Positions 56,966 to 64,000 of a stretch of 64,000 nucleotides of DNA are shown here, piece by piece. Under the pieces are notes generated by a model. That model ran no database searches, was not told where the DNA came from, and worked only from the letters and a program-made list of their open reading frames with translations. Positions within the stretch are counted from its first letter, which is position 1; each line of letters starts with the position of its first letter. A program made the position numbers and the translations under genes. Location: contig QORU01000008.1 of assembly GCA_003574785.1 (NCBI GenBank), positions 124,001 to 188,000 of the forward strand, in the 5' to 3' direction. Origin of the DNA: Taklimakanibacter deserti. Lineage in GTDB: Bacteria; Pseudomonadota; Alphaproteobacteria; Rhizobiales; Aestuariivirgaceae.

Positions 56966-57426
56966 TCCGGCCCTATTGGCGTTGATTCCGGCGGTTCACC
57001 GGTCAGGGGAATAGCTTAACATGATGCAGTCGTCTCGCCCCTATGTTCTGCGGCAGGAAGATACAAAATGTTTCTCAAGTATACGATTGTAGCTATGACC
57101 TGTCCAATTTAACGATTTGTAATCGGCCGAAACGACGGAGCCATGTCCCGGAGTGCCCGGATAATTGCTGCAAAGCAGCATGATTTCCTTCTTTCTCGAA
57201 ATACGAAACATTTGCATTGTGAATTGTTGTTTAGTACGTTCAACCTAACGGAACAAAAATCACCGGATCACCGGTCATGCATGGGAATGGGAGGAGAATG
57301 TGCGATCTGCCGCTTTCTGCCATCGCCCGCTTTCATCCAGACTTCACCATGTTTCAGCGCCAGGCTCGTGAGACGGGCCGGCATGATATCCGGCCTGACC
57401 TGGCCGATTAGGGAGGAGAAGAAGTG
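56966..57426. promoter_or_regulatory. Divergent promoter region, SorC gene / ABC importer operon
   Basis: A 461-base gap between the SorC start (minus) and the binding-protein ATG (plus), markedly A/T-rich from about 57050 to 57260. It holds GATACAAAATG (57060-57070), GAACAAAAAT (57251-57260) and short inverted repeats such as GTTC/GAAC (57238-57254). The ACAAAAT boxes recur in the gap upstream of the oxidoreductase at 63524, which suggests a common regulator. No gene was found in it. Confidence 0.45.
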
Positions 57427-59004
57427 ATGTTGCACAAATCTGCCGGGCGCCTGTCGCGCCGGTCCTTGCTGAAGTCGGCGACCGCTTTCGGCGCCGCGGG
57501 TCTCGTGGGCACAGGCGGCGTCAGCCTGTTCAATGTGCGCCGGAGCCTCGCCGCCGAGCTTCCGGATCCCGCGAGCGTCCTCGCCAAGATCAATGTCGGC
57601 AATTATGTGAAGAAGGACTATCGCGATCTCTACAAGCTCGCCGATGACGAGCAATTGTGGGATCCCGCCAAGGATTGGATCCGCACCGTCGATTGGGAGC
57701 AGGTGCGCAAGGAATTCGCCGGCACCACGGTGAAATTCGCCATCGGTGCCGCCGATGCCGAATCCGCCGCCGACGGCCTGAAGCCCTTCCAGCAATTGTC
57801 GGGGATCACGGTCGAGCTGGTGCCGATCCCGGACGACTCCCTCTATGACAAGGTGGTCGCCGAATTCATCTCCGGCAATGCCAGCTTCGATGCCTTGCAG
57901 TTCTTCTCGCCCTGGCTTGGCGACTTCGCGGCCCCGGGCTTCCTCGCCAAGCTCGACGACTATGTCGCCAAGTGGAAGCTGCCGATCGACGACTTCTACG
58001 ATACCTACCGCCTCAATTACGGCATGTGGGGCGGCAAGGGGCTTTATGGCATTCCCTTCGACTGCGACATCCAGCAGATCCATGTCCGCTCGAAATACTT
58101 CAAGGAAGTGACGGGCGGCGATGTCGATCCCAAGAGCACGATCAAGACCTATGACGACCTGATCCGCCTCTCGGCCGAGCTCAACAAGACCGACAAGGGT
58201 GTGGCGGGCGTCGGCTTCATGGCGGCGCGCGGCTTCTGGTCGACCTATACCTGGGAGCATCTCGCCGCCCAGTACGGCGTCGATCTCTTCAACGACAAAT
58301 GGGAGCCGGTGTTCAATTCCGATGCCGGCGTGAAAGCGATCGAGACCATCCTGGCGCTCAAGAAGAACGCGCCGGAAGGTGTCGCCGGCTGGGGCTGGGG
58401 CGAGAACCGCGCCGCCTGGCTCGGCGGCCAACTCGCCACCAACATCTCCTGGCAGGATTCGGGCACCCAGGCGACGCGTCCCGACCAGAGCAAGATCGTC
58501 GATGACGTCATCACCATCTATGAGCCGCGCGTCGAGGGTGGCCGTTTCGCGCCGCCCAATATCGCGGGCTCGACCTCGGTCGTCACCGCCTCGTCGAAGA
58601 ATCCGGAAGGCGCCTTCCTGATGCTCGCCTTCCTCACCACCGCCTCGATCATGGCGATGAACGAGGCCAACGCCAATGGCGTGGCGCCGGGCTACCGCTC
58701 GGTCTTGACCAATCCCAATCTGCGCAAGGTCTCGCAGCCTGCCGAAGTCTGGGCGACCGAGCTCGATTATGCCTGGTGCGCGCCGCGTCTGCCCGGCATG
58801 TTCGAGATGGAGCAGGCGCTCGGCAACGAGATCAACAAGGCGGTGGTCGGCCAGGCGACACCGAAGGAAGCGCTCGATGCCGGTGCGAAGGCCTGGCGCG
58901 AGATCATGGACAAGAACGGCTTCTATTCCGGAACGCCGCCCATCGAATTCGCCGCCGTGGCGGATGCGACCTGGGTCGGCAAGGGCAAGACGCCGCCGGT
59001 GTGA
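57427..59004 (+). CDS. Carbohydrate/polyol ABC transporter substrate-binding protein (MalE-type, long)
   Basis: A 525-residue periplasmic binding protein of the large extracellular-solute-binding family. Tat signal: two Arg in SRRSLLKSATAFGAAGLVG, cleaved near residue 40. Mature signature segments: VEFISGNASFDALQFFSPWL-like (quoted DALQFFSPWL), GLYGIPFDCDIQQIH, AGVGFMAARGFWSTY, GRFAPPNIAGSTSVV and the C-terminal FEMEQALGNEINKAVVG. GGAGGAG precedes ATG 57427 by 6-8 bases. The length exceeds typical MalE proteins (about 400). Two permeases follow; the matching ATPase is at 62202 on the other strand. The ligand is probably a polyol or oligosaccharide. Confidence 0.9.
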   Translation: MLHKSAGRLSRRSLLKSATAFGAAGLVGTGGVSLFNVRRSLAAELPDPASVLAKINVGNYVKKDYRDLYKLADDEQLWDPAKDWIRTVDWEQVRKEFAGTTVKFAIGAADAESAADGLKPFQQLSGITVELVPIPDDSLYDKVVAEFISGNASFDALQFFSPWLGDFAAPGFLAKLDDYVAKWKLPIDDFYDTYRLNYGMWGGKGLYGIPFDCDIQQIHVRSKYFKEVTGGDVDPKSTIKTYDDLIRLSAELNKTDKGVAGVGFMAARGFWSTYTWEHLAAQYGVDLFNDKWEPVFNSDAGVKAIETILALKKNAPEGVAGWGWGENRAAWLGGQLATNISWQDSGTQATRPDQSKIVDDVITIYEPRVEGGRFAPPNIAGSTSVVTASSKNPEGAFLMLAFLTTASIMAMNEANANGVAPGYRSVLTNPNLRKVSQPAEVWATELDYAWCAPRLPGMFEMEQALGNEINKAVVGQATPKEALDAGAKAWREIMDKNGFYSGTPPIEFAAVADATWVGKGKTPPV

Positions 59005-59015
59005 TAGAAGTCTGA

Positions 59016-59948
59016 ATGGCCGAAGCTATTGCAACAAATATGGGACGGGCGGCAAGTGCCGCCCGCTCTCCTTTACGCCGACGCAGTCCCTTCCAGCGCA
59101 AGGCCTTTCCTTACCTCCTGGTTGCGCCGGCGGTGATTTATCTCTTAGGCATCACCTTCTATCCCGGCCTCTATGCCATCTATCAGAGCCTGTTCCGTGT
59201 CCGCTTCAACAGCTGGACCTTCATCGGGCTCGACAATTACACCAAGCTGCTCAGCGACCATGAATTCTGGGCGAGCCTGTGGAACACCTTCATCATGGGC
59301 TCGGGAGCACTCCTCCTCGAATTCGTGATCGCGCTGACGCTTGCCGCCCTCGCTTACCGCGATCCCTGGATCAAGAGCTGGCGCATTCTCTTCCTCCTGC
59401 CGATGCTGTTCATGCCGTCCGCCGTGTCCTTCATCTGGAAGCTCGCTTTCAATGACGGCCGCGTGGTGAGCGACCTCCTGATGCGCATCGGCATGATCGA
59501 CCGGCCGCTCGATTTCTTAGGGAACATCTGGCTGGCGCGGCTCTCGCTCATCATCACCGATGTCTGGCAATGGACGCCGTTCCTGTTCATCATCTTCGTC
59601 GCCGCCCTGCAGGGCCAGGATGCCGAGATCGAGGAAGCGGCACGGCTCGACGGCGCCCGCTGGTCGCAGATCTTCTGGAATGTCTCGCTGCCGATGCTCC
59701 GGCCCATCATAGCGGTCGCACTAGTGTTGCGTGGGATCGACATCGTGACCATGTTCACCTCGATCTTCATCATCACCGGCGGCACACCGGGCGGTGCCAC
59801 CGAGACGATGAGCTATTTCATCTACCGCACCGGCTTCAAGCGCTTCGATTTCGGCTATGCCTCGGCGGCGTCCGTGCTGCTGCTGGCGCTCACCGTGATC
59901 ATCGCCCAGAGCTTCGTGAAGCGGTTCTTCCGCTCGGGGAGGGACTAG
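59016..59948 (+). CDS. ABC transporter permease, MalF-like
   Basis: A 310-residue inner-membrane protein with six hydrophobic segments; the first begins at about residue 32 (YLLVAPAVIYLLGITFYPG). The EAA loop is EIEEAARLDGARWSQIFWNV, and the segment LFLLPMLFMPSAVSFIWKLA is typical of MalF relatives. ATG 59016 is preferred, with ATG 59040 possible. A stem-loop in codons 11-17 lies unusually inside this N-terminal region (59046-59065). It forms the channel together with the MalG-like protein that starts 3 bases after its stop. Confidence 0.9.
   Translation: MAEAIATNMGRAASAARSPLRRRSPFQRKAFPYLLVAPAVIYLLGITFYPGLYAIYQSLFRVRFNSWTFIGLDNYTKLLSDHEFWASLWNTFIMGSGALLLEFVIALTLAALAYRDPWIKSWRILFLLPMLFMPSAVSFIWKLAFNDGRVVSDLLMRIGMIDRPLDFLGNIWLARLSLIITDVWQWTPFLFIIFVAALQGQDAEIEEAARLDGARWSQIFWNVSLPMLRPIIAVALVLRGIDIVTMFTSIFIITGGTPGGATETMSYFIYRTGFKRFDFGYASAASVLLLALTVIIAQSFVKRFFRSGRD
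59046..59065 (+). terminator. Stem-loop in the first codons of the MalF-like permease
   Basis: CGGGCGGC and GCCGCCCG form a perfect 8-base stem with a 4-base loop, 42 bases after the binding-protein stop, and are followed by a short pyrimidine run. The position is that of the usual post-binding-protein stabilising hairpin, but here it lies inside the downstream coding sequence. Confidence 0.5.
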
Positions 59949-59951
59949 CGC

Positions 59952-60815
59952 ATGATCCGGCAGCAAAAAGCCAGGGCCCCCCGCCGCAAGAGCCAAGCCG
60001 CGTCGCTCACCTTGCGCTATGCCCTTCTCATCGCCTGGGCGCTCTTCTGCATCATGCCGATCATCTGGTTCCTGACCATCGGCTTGAGGCCGCGCACCGA
60101 GATCGTCCTGCCGCGCCCGCTCTATATACCGACCTTGAGCCTCGATGCTTGGAACATGATCTGGACGGCCTGGCCGATGGGCGCCTATTTGCGCAATTCG
60201 CTGCTCGCCATTTTCGGCAGCGTCGTCATCGATCTCCTGCTCGCCATACCCGCCGCCTATTCGCTGGCCCGCTACAAATACCGTTTCCGCGAGGATATCG
60301 GCTTCTACATCCTCTCGACCCGCATGATGGCGCCGGCCATCGTCGCCATCCCGATCTTCTTCCTGTTCAAGACCATGGGACTGTTGGATTCGATCTGGGC
60401 GCTGATGCTCATCTATGCGGCGATGAACCTGTCGCTCGTCACCTGGATCGTGCGCTCCTATATGCTCGACATACCTCCTGAGATCGAGGATGCCGCAAGG
60501 ACAGACGGCGCCTCCGACATGCGCATATTGCTGTCGATCATCGTGCCCATGTGCCTGCCCGGCATCATTACCGCGGGCGTCATTGCCGTCATCTTCGCCA
60601 TCAATGAATTTTTGTTCACGCTTCTCATAGCGTCCACGCAGAACGCCTATACGCTGTCGGTGGCTCTCGCGAATTTTACCGGCGGCTCGGACGGCGTCAT
60701 CTATAATGCCATTGCCATGGTTGCCTTCATCGCCTTTGTGCCGGTCCTGCTCCTGGTCGTTGCCATCCAGAAGCATCTTTCGCGTGGCTTGACGATGGGG
60801 GCGGTGAAAGGCTGA
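59952..60815 (+). CDS. ABC transporter permease, MalG-like
   Basis: A 287-residue inner-membrane protein with six hydrophobic segments (first YALLIAWALFCIMPIIWFLT). The MalG-type EAA loop is EIEDAARTDGASDMRILLSI, preceded by VTWIVRSYMLDIPP. SLARYKYRFREDIGF and RMMAPAIVAIPIFFL match the family. It begins 3 bases after the MalF-like stop, so the two are coupled. The gene ends 9 bases before an unknown gene. Confidence 0.92.
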   Translation: MIRQQKARAPRRKSQAASLTLRYALLIAWALFCIMPIIWFLTIGLRPRTEIVLPRPLYIPTLSLDAWNMIWTAWPMGAYLRNSLLAIFGSVVIDLLLAIPAAYSLARYKYRFREDIGFYILSTRMMAPAIVAIPIFFLFKTMGLLDSIWALMLIYAAMNLSLVTWIVRSYMLDIPPEIEDAARTDGASDMRILLSIIVPMCLPGIITAGVIAVIFAINEFLFTLLIASTQNAYTLSVALANFTGGSDGVIYNAIAMVAFIAFVPVLLLVVAIQKHLSRGLTMGAVKG

Positions 60816-60824
60816 AATAGGCCC

Positions 60825-61661
60825 ATGACCACTGCTTCGCGACACCAGGATACCCTCGCCTCGCATGCCGTCTGCGCCGCCGCCGGCGCCCGCGACAGCG
60901 TGCGCACGGCGCAATTCTTCCTGCGCATGCTGTCGGGCGCCGAATATTGGGGCCGCCCGCTCGAGCCCTTAGGGCAAACCCCCGGCGGGTCGGTGCCGGT
61001 GCCCCCCGATATCCGCCCGGGCGGCTTTCTCCTCGCCGCTCTGGTGTCGAAGCTCGCCCGCATCGCCGACCGGCTCACCACCTGGTCGGTCAATCTGTCG
61101 ATCGCGCTTTTTGCGCCTGAATGGCGCAAGCTGCCGTCACCCTTCACCCATGGCATCATGAGCGAGGTGGCGCGGGCCATCCGGGCCGACAGCTTCCTCG
61201 TCAATCCGCTGTTCAATGCCTATTTCTACCGCGCCGCCATCCACATCCTGCGCCGCTACCGCACGCCGCCTTTCCTCGTCCTCGAGCATCGCGTCGATGC
61301 GGCGCGCCGCACCTTGCTGGCCGAGATCGGCGCCGGCCTGAACGGGTCGGAACCCGACTTCCTCGCCCATGCCATCGTGGCGCTTGTCGATGTGGCGCCC
61401 GTTGCGCGGGCCGGCAAGCCGCGCGATCAATCGGTCATCGCCAAAAGCGCCGAGCAGAATGTCGCCGTCTATGCCATTGCCTGCGTGGCCTTGCTCTTCG
61501 CCGGGCAGGGCAAGCCTACCGAGGAACTCGACGAAGATCAGTTCTTCGCCGTCGTCGGCGCGCTGATCGCGCCCCGCCTCCCGACGATCTCAACCCTGGT
61601 CGCCCATCGCGACGTCCAAGGCCTCGCCAAGGAACTGGCCGAAATCCAGACGATGTATTGA
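60825..61661 (+). CDS. Protein of unknown function in the ABC importer cluster
   Basis: A 278-residue protein I do not recognise. Residues 10-75 are Ala/Gly/Pro-rich (AHVCAAAGARDS-type, SGAEYWGRPLEPL); the body is helical with SVNLSIALFAPEWRKLPS, LVNPLFNAYFYRAAIHILRR, LAEIGAGLNGSEPDF and VAVYAIACVALLFAGQ. No signal peptide is evident. It starts 9 bases after the permease stop and so appears to belong to the importer operon, where an ATPase would be expected. A palindromic repeat begins 6 bases after its stop. Confidence 0.55.
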   Translation: MTTASRHQDTLASHAVCAAAGARDSVRTAQFFLRMLSGAEYWGRPLEPLGQTPGGSVPVPPDIRPGGFLLAALVSKLARIADRLTTWSVNLSIALFAPEWRKLPSPFTHGIMSEVARAIRADSFLVNPLFNAYFYRAAIHILRRYRTPPFLVLEHRVDAARRTLLAEIGAGLNGSEPDFLAHAIVALVDVAPVARAGKPRDQSVIAKSAEQNVAVYAIACVALLFAGQGKPTEELDEDQFFAVVGALIAPRLPTISTLVAHRDVQGLAKELAEIQTMY

Positions 61662-61667
61662 GGCTAT

Positions 61668-61727
61668 CTCCCTCCCACGCGCCGCTAGGCGTGGGGGAGG
61701 GTGGCGCGAAGCGCCGGGTGGGGGTCG
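61668..61727. repeat. GC-rich palindromic repeat, left flank of the DUF559 gene
   Basis: CTCCCTCCCACGC pairs with GCGTGGGGGAGGG around a short loop, followed by the GCGCGAAGCGC hairpin and GGTGGGGGTCG. Its sequence types match the repeat at 62146-62194 in inverted orientation, so the two bracket the endonuclease gene. Rhizobial genomes carry many such elements. Confidence 0.7.
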
Positions 61728-61737
61728 CGCCGCCGCA

Positions 61738-62100
61738 CTATGCGAAGGGATTCTCCCCGTGCAGGAATGCCCAGATTGTATCGGCAGCAGCGTCGGGATC
61801 GCGGTTGACGTCCGCGTTCCAGACGCGCGCAATCCGGTAGCCTTTGGAACGGAAATGCGCATCTCGCTTTAAATCATGCGCCAATCCGCGGTCTTCACCA
61901 TGCTGGCCGCCATCGACTTCCACAATCAGCTTGTGTGTCTTGCACACGAAATCAAGGACGTAACCATCGACCGGCGCTTGTCGGCTAAAGTGATAGCCTG
62001 TGCTGCGCCAGGTTCTGAGCCTCACCCAAAGCTTCACTTCTTCAGGTGTCATGCGTTTACGAAGGGAGCGAGCGAAAGCAATACTGTCGACCATGTGCAC
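61738..62100 (-). CDS. DUF559 family endonuclease-like protein
   Basis: A 120-residue single-domain protein of the DUF559/COG2852 (very-short-patch-repair-like) family. Core: RMTPEEVKLWVRLR, FSRQAPVDGYVLDFVCKTHK (quoted in two parts FSRQAPVDGY and DFVCKTHK), the acidic strand LIVEVDGGQHGED, and YRIARVWNADVNRD. The Asp/Glu-x-Asp/Gln-His cluster is the PD-(D/E)xK nuclease site. An ATG 6 bases inside (62094) is possible. The gene is flanked by palindromic repeats in opposite orientations and lies between the importer operon and its ATPase gene, so it may be a small selfish element. Confidence 0.85.
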   Translation of the reverse strand: MHMVDSIAFARSLRKRMTPEEVKLWVRLRTWRSTGYHFSRQAPVDGYVLDFVCKTHKLIVEVDGGQHGEDRGLAHDLKRDAHFRSKGYRIARVWNADVNRDPDAAADTIWAFLHGENPFA

Positions 62101-62145
62101 CCCGGCTACGCAAGGGACGCTACTTAAGAAAAGACGCTCTGCAAA

Positions 62146-62194
62146 GACCCCACCCCGCCCTTCGGGCGTGCCCTCCCCGCAAGCGGGGAGGGAG
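62146..62194. repeat. GC-rich palindromic repeat, right flank of the DUF559 gene
   Basis: GACCCCACCCCGCCC-TTCGGGCG and CCCTCCCCGC-AA-GCGGGGAGGG hairpins. Read on the minus strand it has the same order of elements as the repeat at 61668-61727 on the plus strand (GGGGAGGG, then the GC hairpin, then GGGTGGGGTC). It ends about 8 bases before the end of the ABC ATPase gene on the minus strand. Confidence 0.7.
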
Positions 62195-62201
62195 AAACGA
62201 C

Positions 62202-63251
62202 TTAAAGCCGACTCCCGCTCTCCCCGTCAAACAGGAACACCCGGTCCTTGCCGAAGCGGAAGGCGATCGGCGTGTCGACCTCTTGCCGGAAGACGCGCGG
62301 ACCCTTGGCGACGACGAGCTGCTCGCCGGCCCAGGCCGTGACCAGGGTCACATCGCCGGTCGGCTCCAGCGAATAGAGCTTGGATTTGAGATGGCCGTCC
62401 TGGCCGGGGACGATCTCCATGTCTTCGGGCCTGACACCCAGGACGACATTGGCCCTCGTCCCTTGCCCGCAGCCTTTGACCCGCGTGTCGGGACCGACGA
62501 AATCGCCATTCTCGAGCGCGCCCGGGATGAGGTTCATGGGCGGCGAGCCGATGAAGCCCGCGACGAAGAGATGGTTGGGGTTGTTATAGACCTCGTCCGG
62601 CGTGCCGAGCTGCTGGATCTTGCCCTTGTTCATGACCGCGATGCGGTCGGCGAGCGTCATCGCCTCGATCTGGTCATGTGTCACATAGATGGTCGTGGTC
62701 TCGAGCTCCCGCTGGATGTGCTTGAGCTGGGCCCGCATGGTGAGGCGCAATTTGGCGTCGAGATTGGAGAGCGGCTCGTCCATGAGGAAGACTTGCGGCT
62801 GGCGCACGATGGCGCGCGCGAGTGCGGCGCGCTGGCGCTGTCCGCCGGACAGGGCCCTGGGCTTGCGGTCGAGATAATCGCCGAGCTCCACCATTTGCGC
62901 CGCCTGGCGCACCAGCCGGTCATGGTCGGCCGAAGGGATGCCGCGCATCTTCAGGGGAAAGCGGATGTTGTCGTAGATCGACATGTTCGGATAGAGCGCA
63001 TAGCTCTGGAACACCATGGCGACGTCGCGGTCGCGGGCGTCGACCTCGTTGACGACCTCGCCGTCGATGGTGATCTCGCCTGCCGTCGGGTCCTCGAGGC
63101 CGGCGATCATCCGCATGGTCGTGGTCTTGCCGCAGCCCGAGGGGCCGAGGAAGACCATGAATTCCTTATCCCTGATATCGAGATCGATGTCGTCGACGCC
63201 GACGAAGCTCCCCCAGGACTTCGATATGCCGCGCAGTTTGATTTCAGCCAT
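62202..63251 (-). CDS. Carbohydrate ABC transporter ATP-binding protein (MalK/UgpC-like)
   Basis: A 349-residue ATPase. Walker A GPSGCGKTTT near residue 40, signature LSGGQRQRAALARA, Walker B VFLMDEPLSNLD and H-loop YVTHDQIEAMT. Residues 240-349 form the TOBE/MalK regulatory beta domain (LGVRPEDMEIVPGQDGHLKS-type segment and FRFGKDRVFLFDG). It most likely energises the binding-protein/permease set at 57427-60815, from which it is separated by 1.4 kb and on the opposite strand. ATG 63251 faces the shared promoter gap. Confidence 0.92.
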   Translation of the reverse strand: MAEIKLRGISKSWGSFVGVDDIDLDIRDKEFMVFLGPSGCGKTTTMRMIAGLEDPTAGEITIDGEVVNEVDARDRDVAMVFQSYALYPNMSIYDNIRFPLKMRGIPSADHDRLVRQAAQMVELGDYLDRKPRALSGGQRQRAALARAIVRQPQVFLMDEPLSNLDAKLRLTMRAQLKHIQRELETTTIYVTHDQIEAMTLADRIAVMNKGKIQQLGTPDEVYNNPNHLFVAGFIGSPPMNLIPGALENGDFVGPDTRVKGCGQGTRANVVLGVRPEDMEIVPGQDGHLKSKLYSLEPTGDVTLVTAWAGEQLVVAKGPRVFRQEVDTPIAFRFGKDRVFLFDGESGSRL

Positions 63252-63523
63252 GGCGCCCTTGCATCTGTCCCCGCGTCTCCCATCCGCATTTTGTTGTTCT
63301 CAAGTCTCGACCGCAAACACTATAGCGTCGAGCTGAGAATGCAACACTTTCAAATATGAGAGACAATTGTACCATTTCGTTGAGATAACAAAATTGGACT
63401 CCGAGGGCGGAAAACCCTTCAAATCCTGAGACAGGGCGGCCAAAATCCTATTACATATTGACAATCGAGAGCATAAAAGTATCTATTTTGTTAGAGCAAA
63501 ACGATAGTCCCATGGGAGGCAGA
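63252..63523. promoter_or_regulatory. Divergent promoter region, ABC ATPase / oxidoreductase
   Basis: A 272-base A/T-rich gap between two divergent starts. It has CATTTTGTTGTTC (63287-63299), GATAACAAAATTG (63383-63395) and CTATTTTGTTAGA (63483-63495), three copies of an ACAAAAT-type box in both orientations. The same box occurs upstream of the SorC-divergent importer. The ribosome site GGGAGGCAGA precedes the plus-strand ATG. No gene found. Confidence 0.45.
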
Positions 63524-64000
63524 ATGGCCGTCGCAGCCCGTCAAAAGTCCGTCAGCTTTTCGGGCTCGCTGGCATCGGATCTGGCACGCCATTTCGCGGC
63601 CGAAGGCCGTCCGATCCGGATCGGCCTCATCGGCTCGGGCGAGATGGGGACCGATATCGTCACCCAATGCGACCAGATGGCGGGCATCACCGTTGCTGCC
63701 ATTGCCGAGATCAATATCGCCGCCGCGGAGCGCGCCCTCGCCATCGCCGGCAGGCCCGCCGAAAGCTATGCGGTCACGGGCGGCAAGGCCCAGTTCGACG
63801 AAGCCCTGCGCCAGGGCCGCACCGCCATCACCGAAGACGCGCTCACTCTGTGCACCAATGACGAGATCGACGTCGTCATCGACGCGACCGGCCGTCCCGC
63901 GGTCGGGGCCGAGATCGGCCTCGTCGCCATGGAGCATGGCAAGCATCTGGTGATGATGAATGTCGAGGCCGACGTCACCATCGGCGCCTATTTGCAGCGC
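63524..64000 (+). CDS. NAD(P)-dependent oxidoreductase, homoserine-dehydrogenase-like, N-terminal part
   Basis: The right edge cuts the gene after 159 residues. Residues 28-60 hold a Rossmann start (IRIGLIGSGEMGTDIVTQ), then AAIAEINIAAAERAL and VVIDATGRPAVGAEIGLVAM, GKHLVMMNVEADVTIG. The pattern resembles the homoserine dehydrogenase/SAF-domain oxidoreductases found in sugar-acid and polyol catabolic clusters of Alphaproteobacteria. GGGAGG lies 6 bases before the ATG. It is divergent from the MalK-like ATPase and shares box motifs with the SorC-controlled importer, so it is probably a catabolic gene of the same regulon. Confidence 0.8.
   Translation, partial: MAVAARQKSVSFSGSLASDLARHFAAEGRPIRIGLIGSGEMGTDIVTQCDQMAGITVAAIAEINIAAAERALAIAGRPAESYAVTGGKAQFDEALRQGRTAITEDALTLCTNDEIDVVIDATGRPAVGAEIGLVAMEHGKHLVMMNVEADVTIGAYLQR

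Overview
The window looks like chromosomal DNA of a high-GC alphaproteobacterium, most likely in the Hyphomicrobiales (Rhizobiales). The evidence is the density of ABC uptake systems for minor carbon and sulfur sources, SorC/GntR/LysR regulation, malonyl-CoA decarboxylase plus malonyl-CoA synthetase, bacterial Ku, an OpgC-type glucan acyltransferase, a rhizobial-type Arg-rich exported protein, and GC-rich palindromic repeats typical of the group. No rRNA, CRISPR array, complete insertion sequence or phage integrase was seen. One tRNA, tRNA-Phe(GAA), is present.

Region 1 (1-8.2 kb, + strand): the end of a branched-chain amino-acid type (Liv) ABC operon, an acyl-CoA dehydrogenase-fold enzyme, and a complete aliphatic sulfonate/nitrate-type ABC importer (SsuA-SsuC-SsuB order, coupled by 1-4 base overlaps). 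These are followed by an SDR dehydrogenase, a VOC protein and a truncated VOC paralogue. Region 2 (8.2-18.4 kb, - strand, with a GntR gene divergent to it): a tightly packed operon with a ribose-type ABC importer (both permeases fused in one polypeptide), an SDR, an L-gulonate 3-dehydrogenase-like enzyme, a beta-keto-acid cleavage enzyme and two SMP-30 lactonases. I read it as an oxidative, non-phosphorylating route for a sugar or sugar acid that ends in beta-keto acid cleavage.

Region 3 (18.4-32.7 kb): an Arg-rich exported protein, an oxalyl-CoA-synthetase-like enzyme paired with a ketopantoate-reductase-like enzyme, Ku, a SulP-STAS-cNMP transporter behind a structured leader RNA, a three-gene envelope/glycan cluster (ATP-grasp, Kdo-transferase/sialyltransferase-like, phospholipase D-like), matA-matB and exonuclease III. 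Region 4 (32.7-41.6 kb): a cytoplasmic M15 peptidoglycan peptidase followed by an overlapping secreted protein (possible effector/immunity pair) and OpgC. A LysR gene then faces a duplicated promoter driving a chimeric SDR-EamA gene, an intact SDR, and two alpha/beta hydrolases.

Region 5 (41.6-46.5 kb) is a disturbed accessory stretch ending at the 3' end of tRNA-Phe. It holds a palindromic repeat, a frameshifted M35-like metallopeptidase with tandem repeats, serine-hydrolase debris, a kynurenine-formamidase-like hydrolase and a secreted CAP-domain protein. Region 6 (46.6-56 kb): DUF4212 plus sodium:solute symporter, small membrane proteins, a protein fusing a DnaQ-type exonuclease to CBS and DUF294 nucleotidyltransferase domains, and AsmA. 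Region 7 (56-64 kb): a SorC regulator divergent from a MalEFG-type importer whose ATPase lies separately on the other strand. Between them sit an unknown gene and a DUF559 endonuclease bracketed by inverted repeats. An oxidoreductase gene runs off the right edge.
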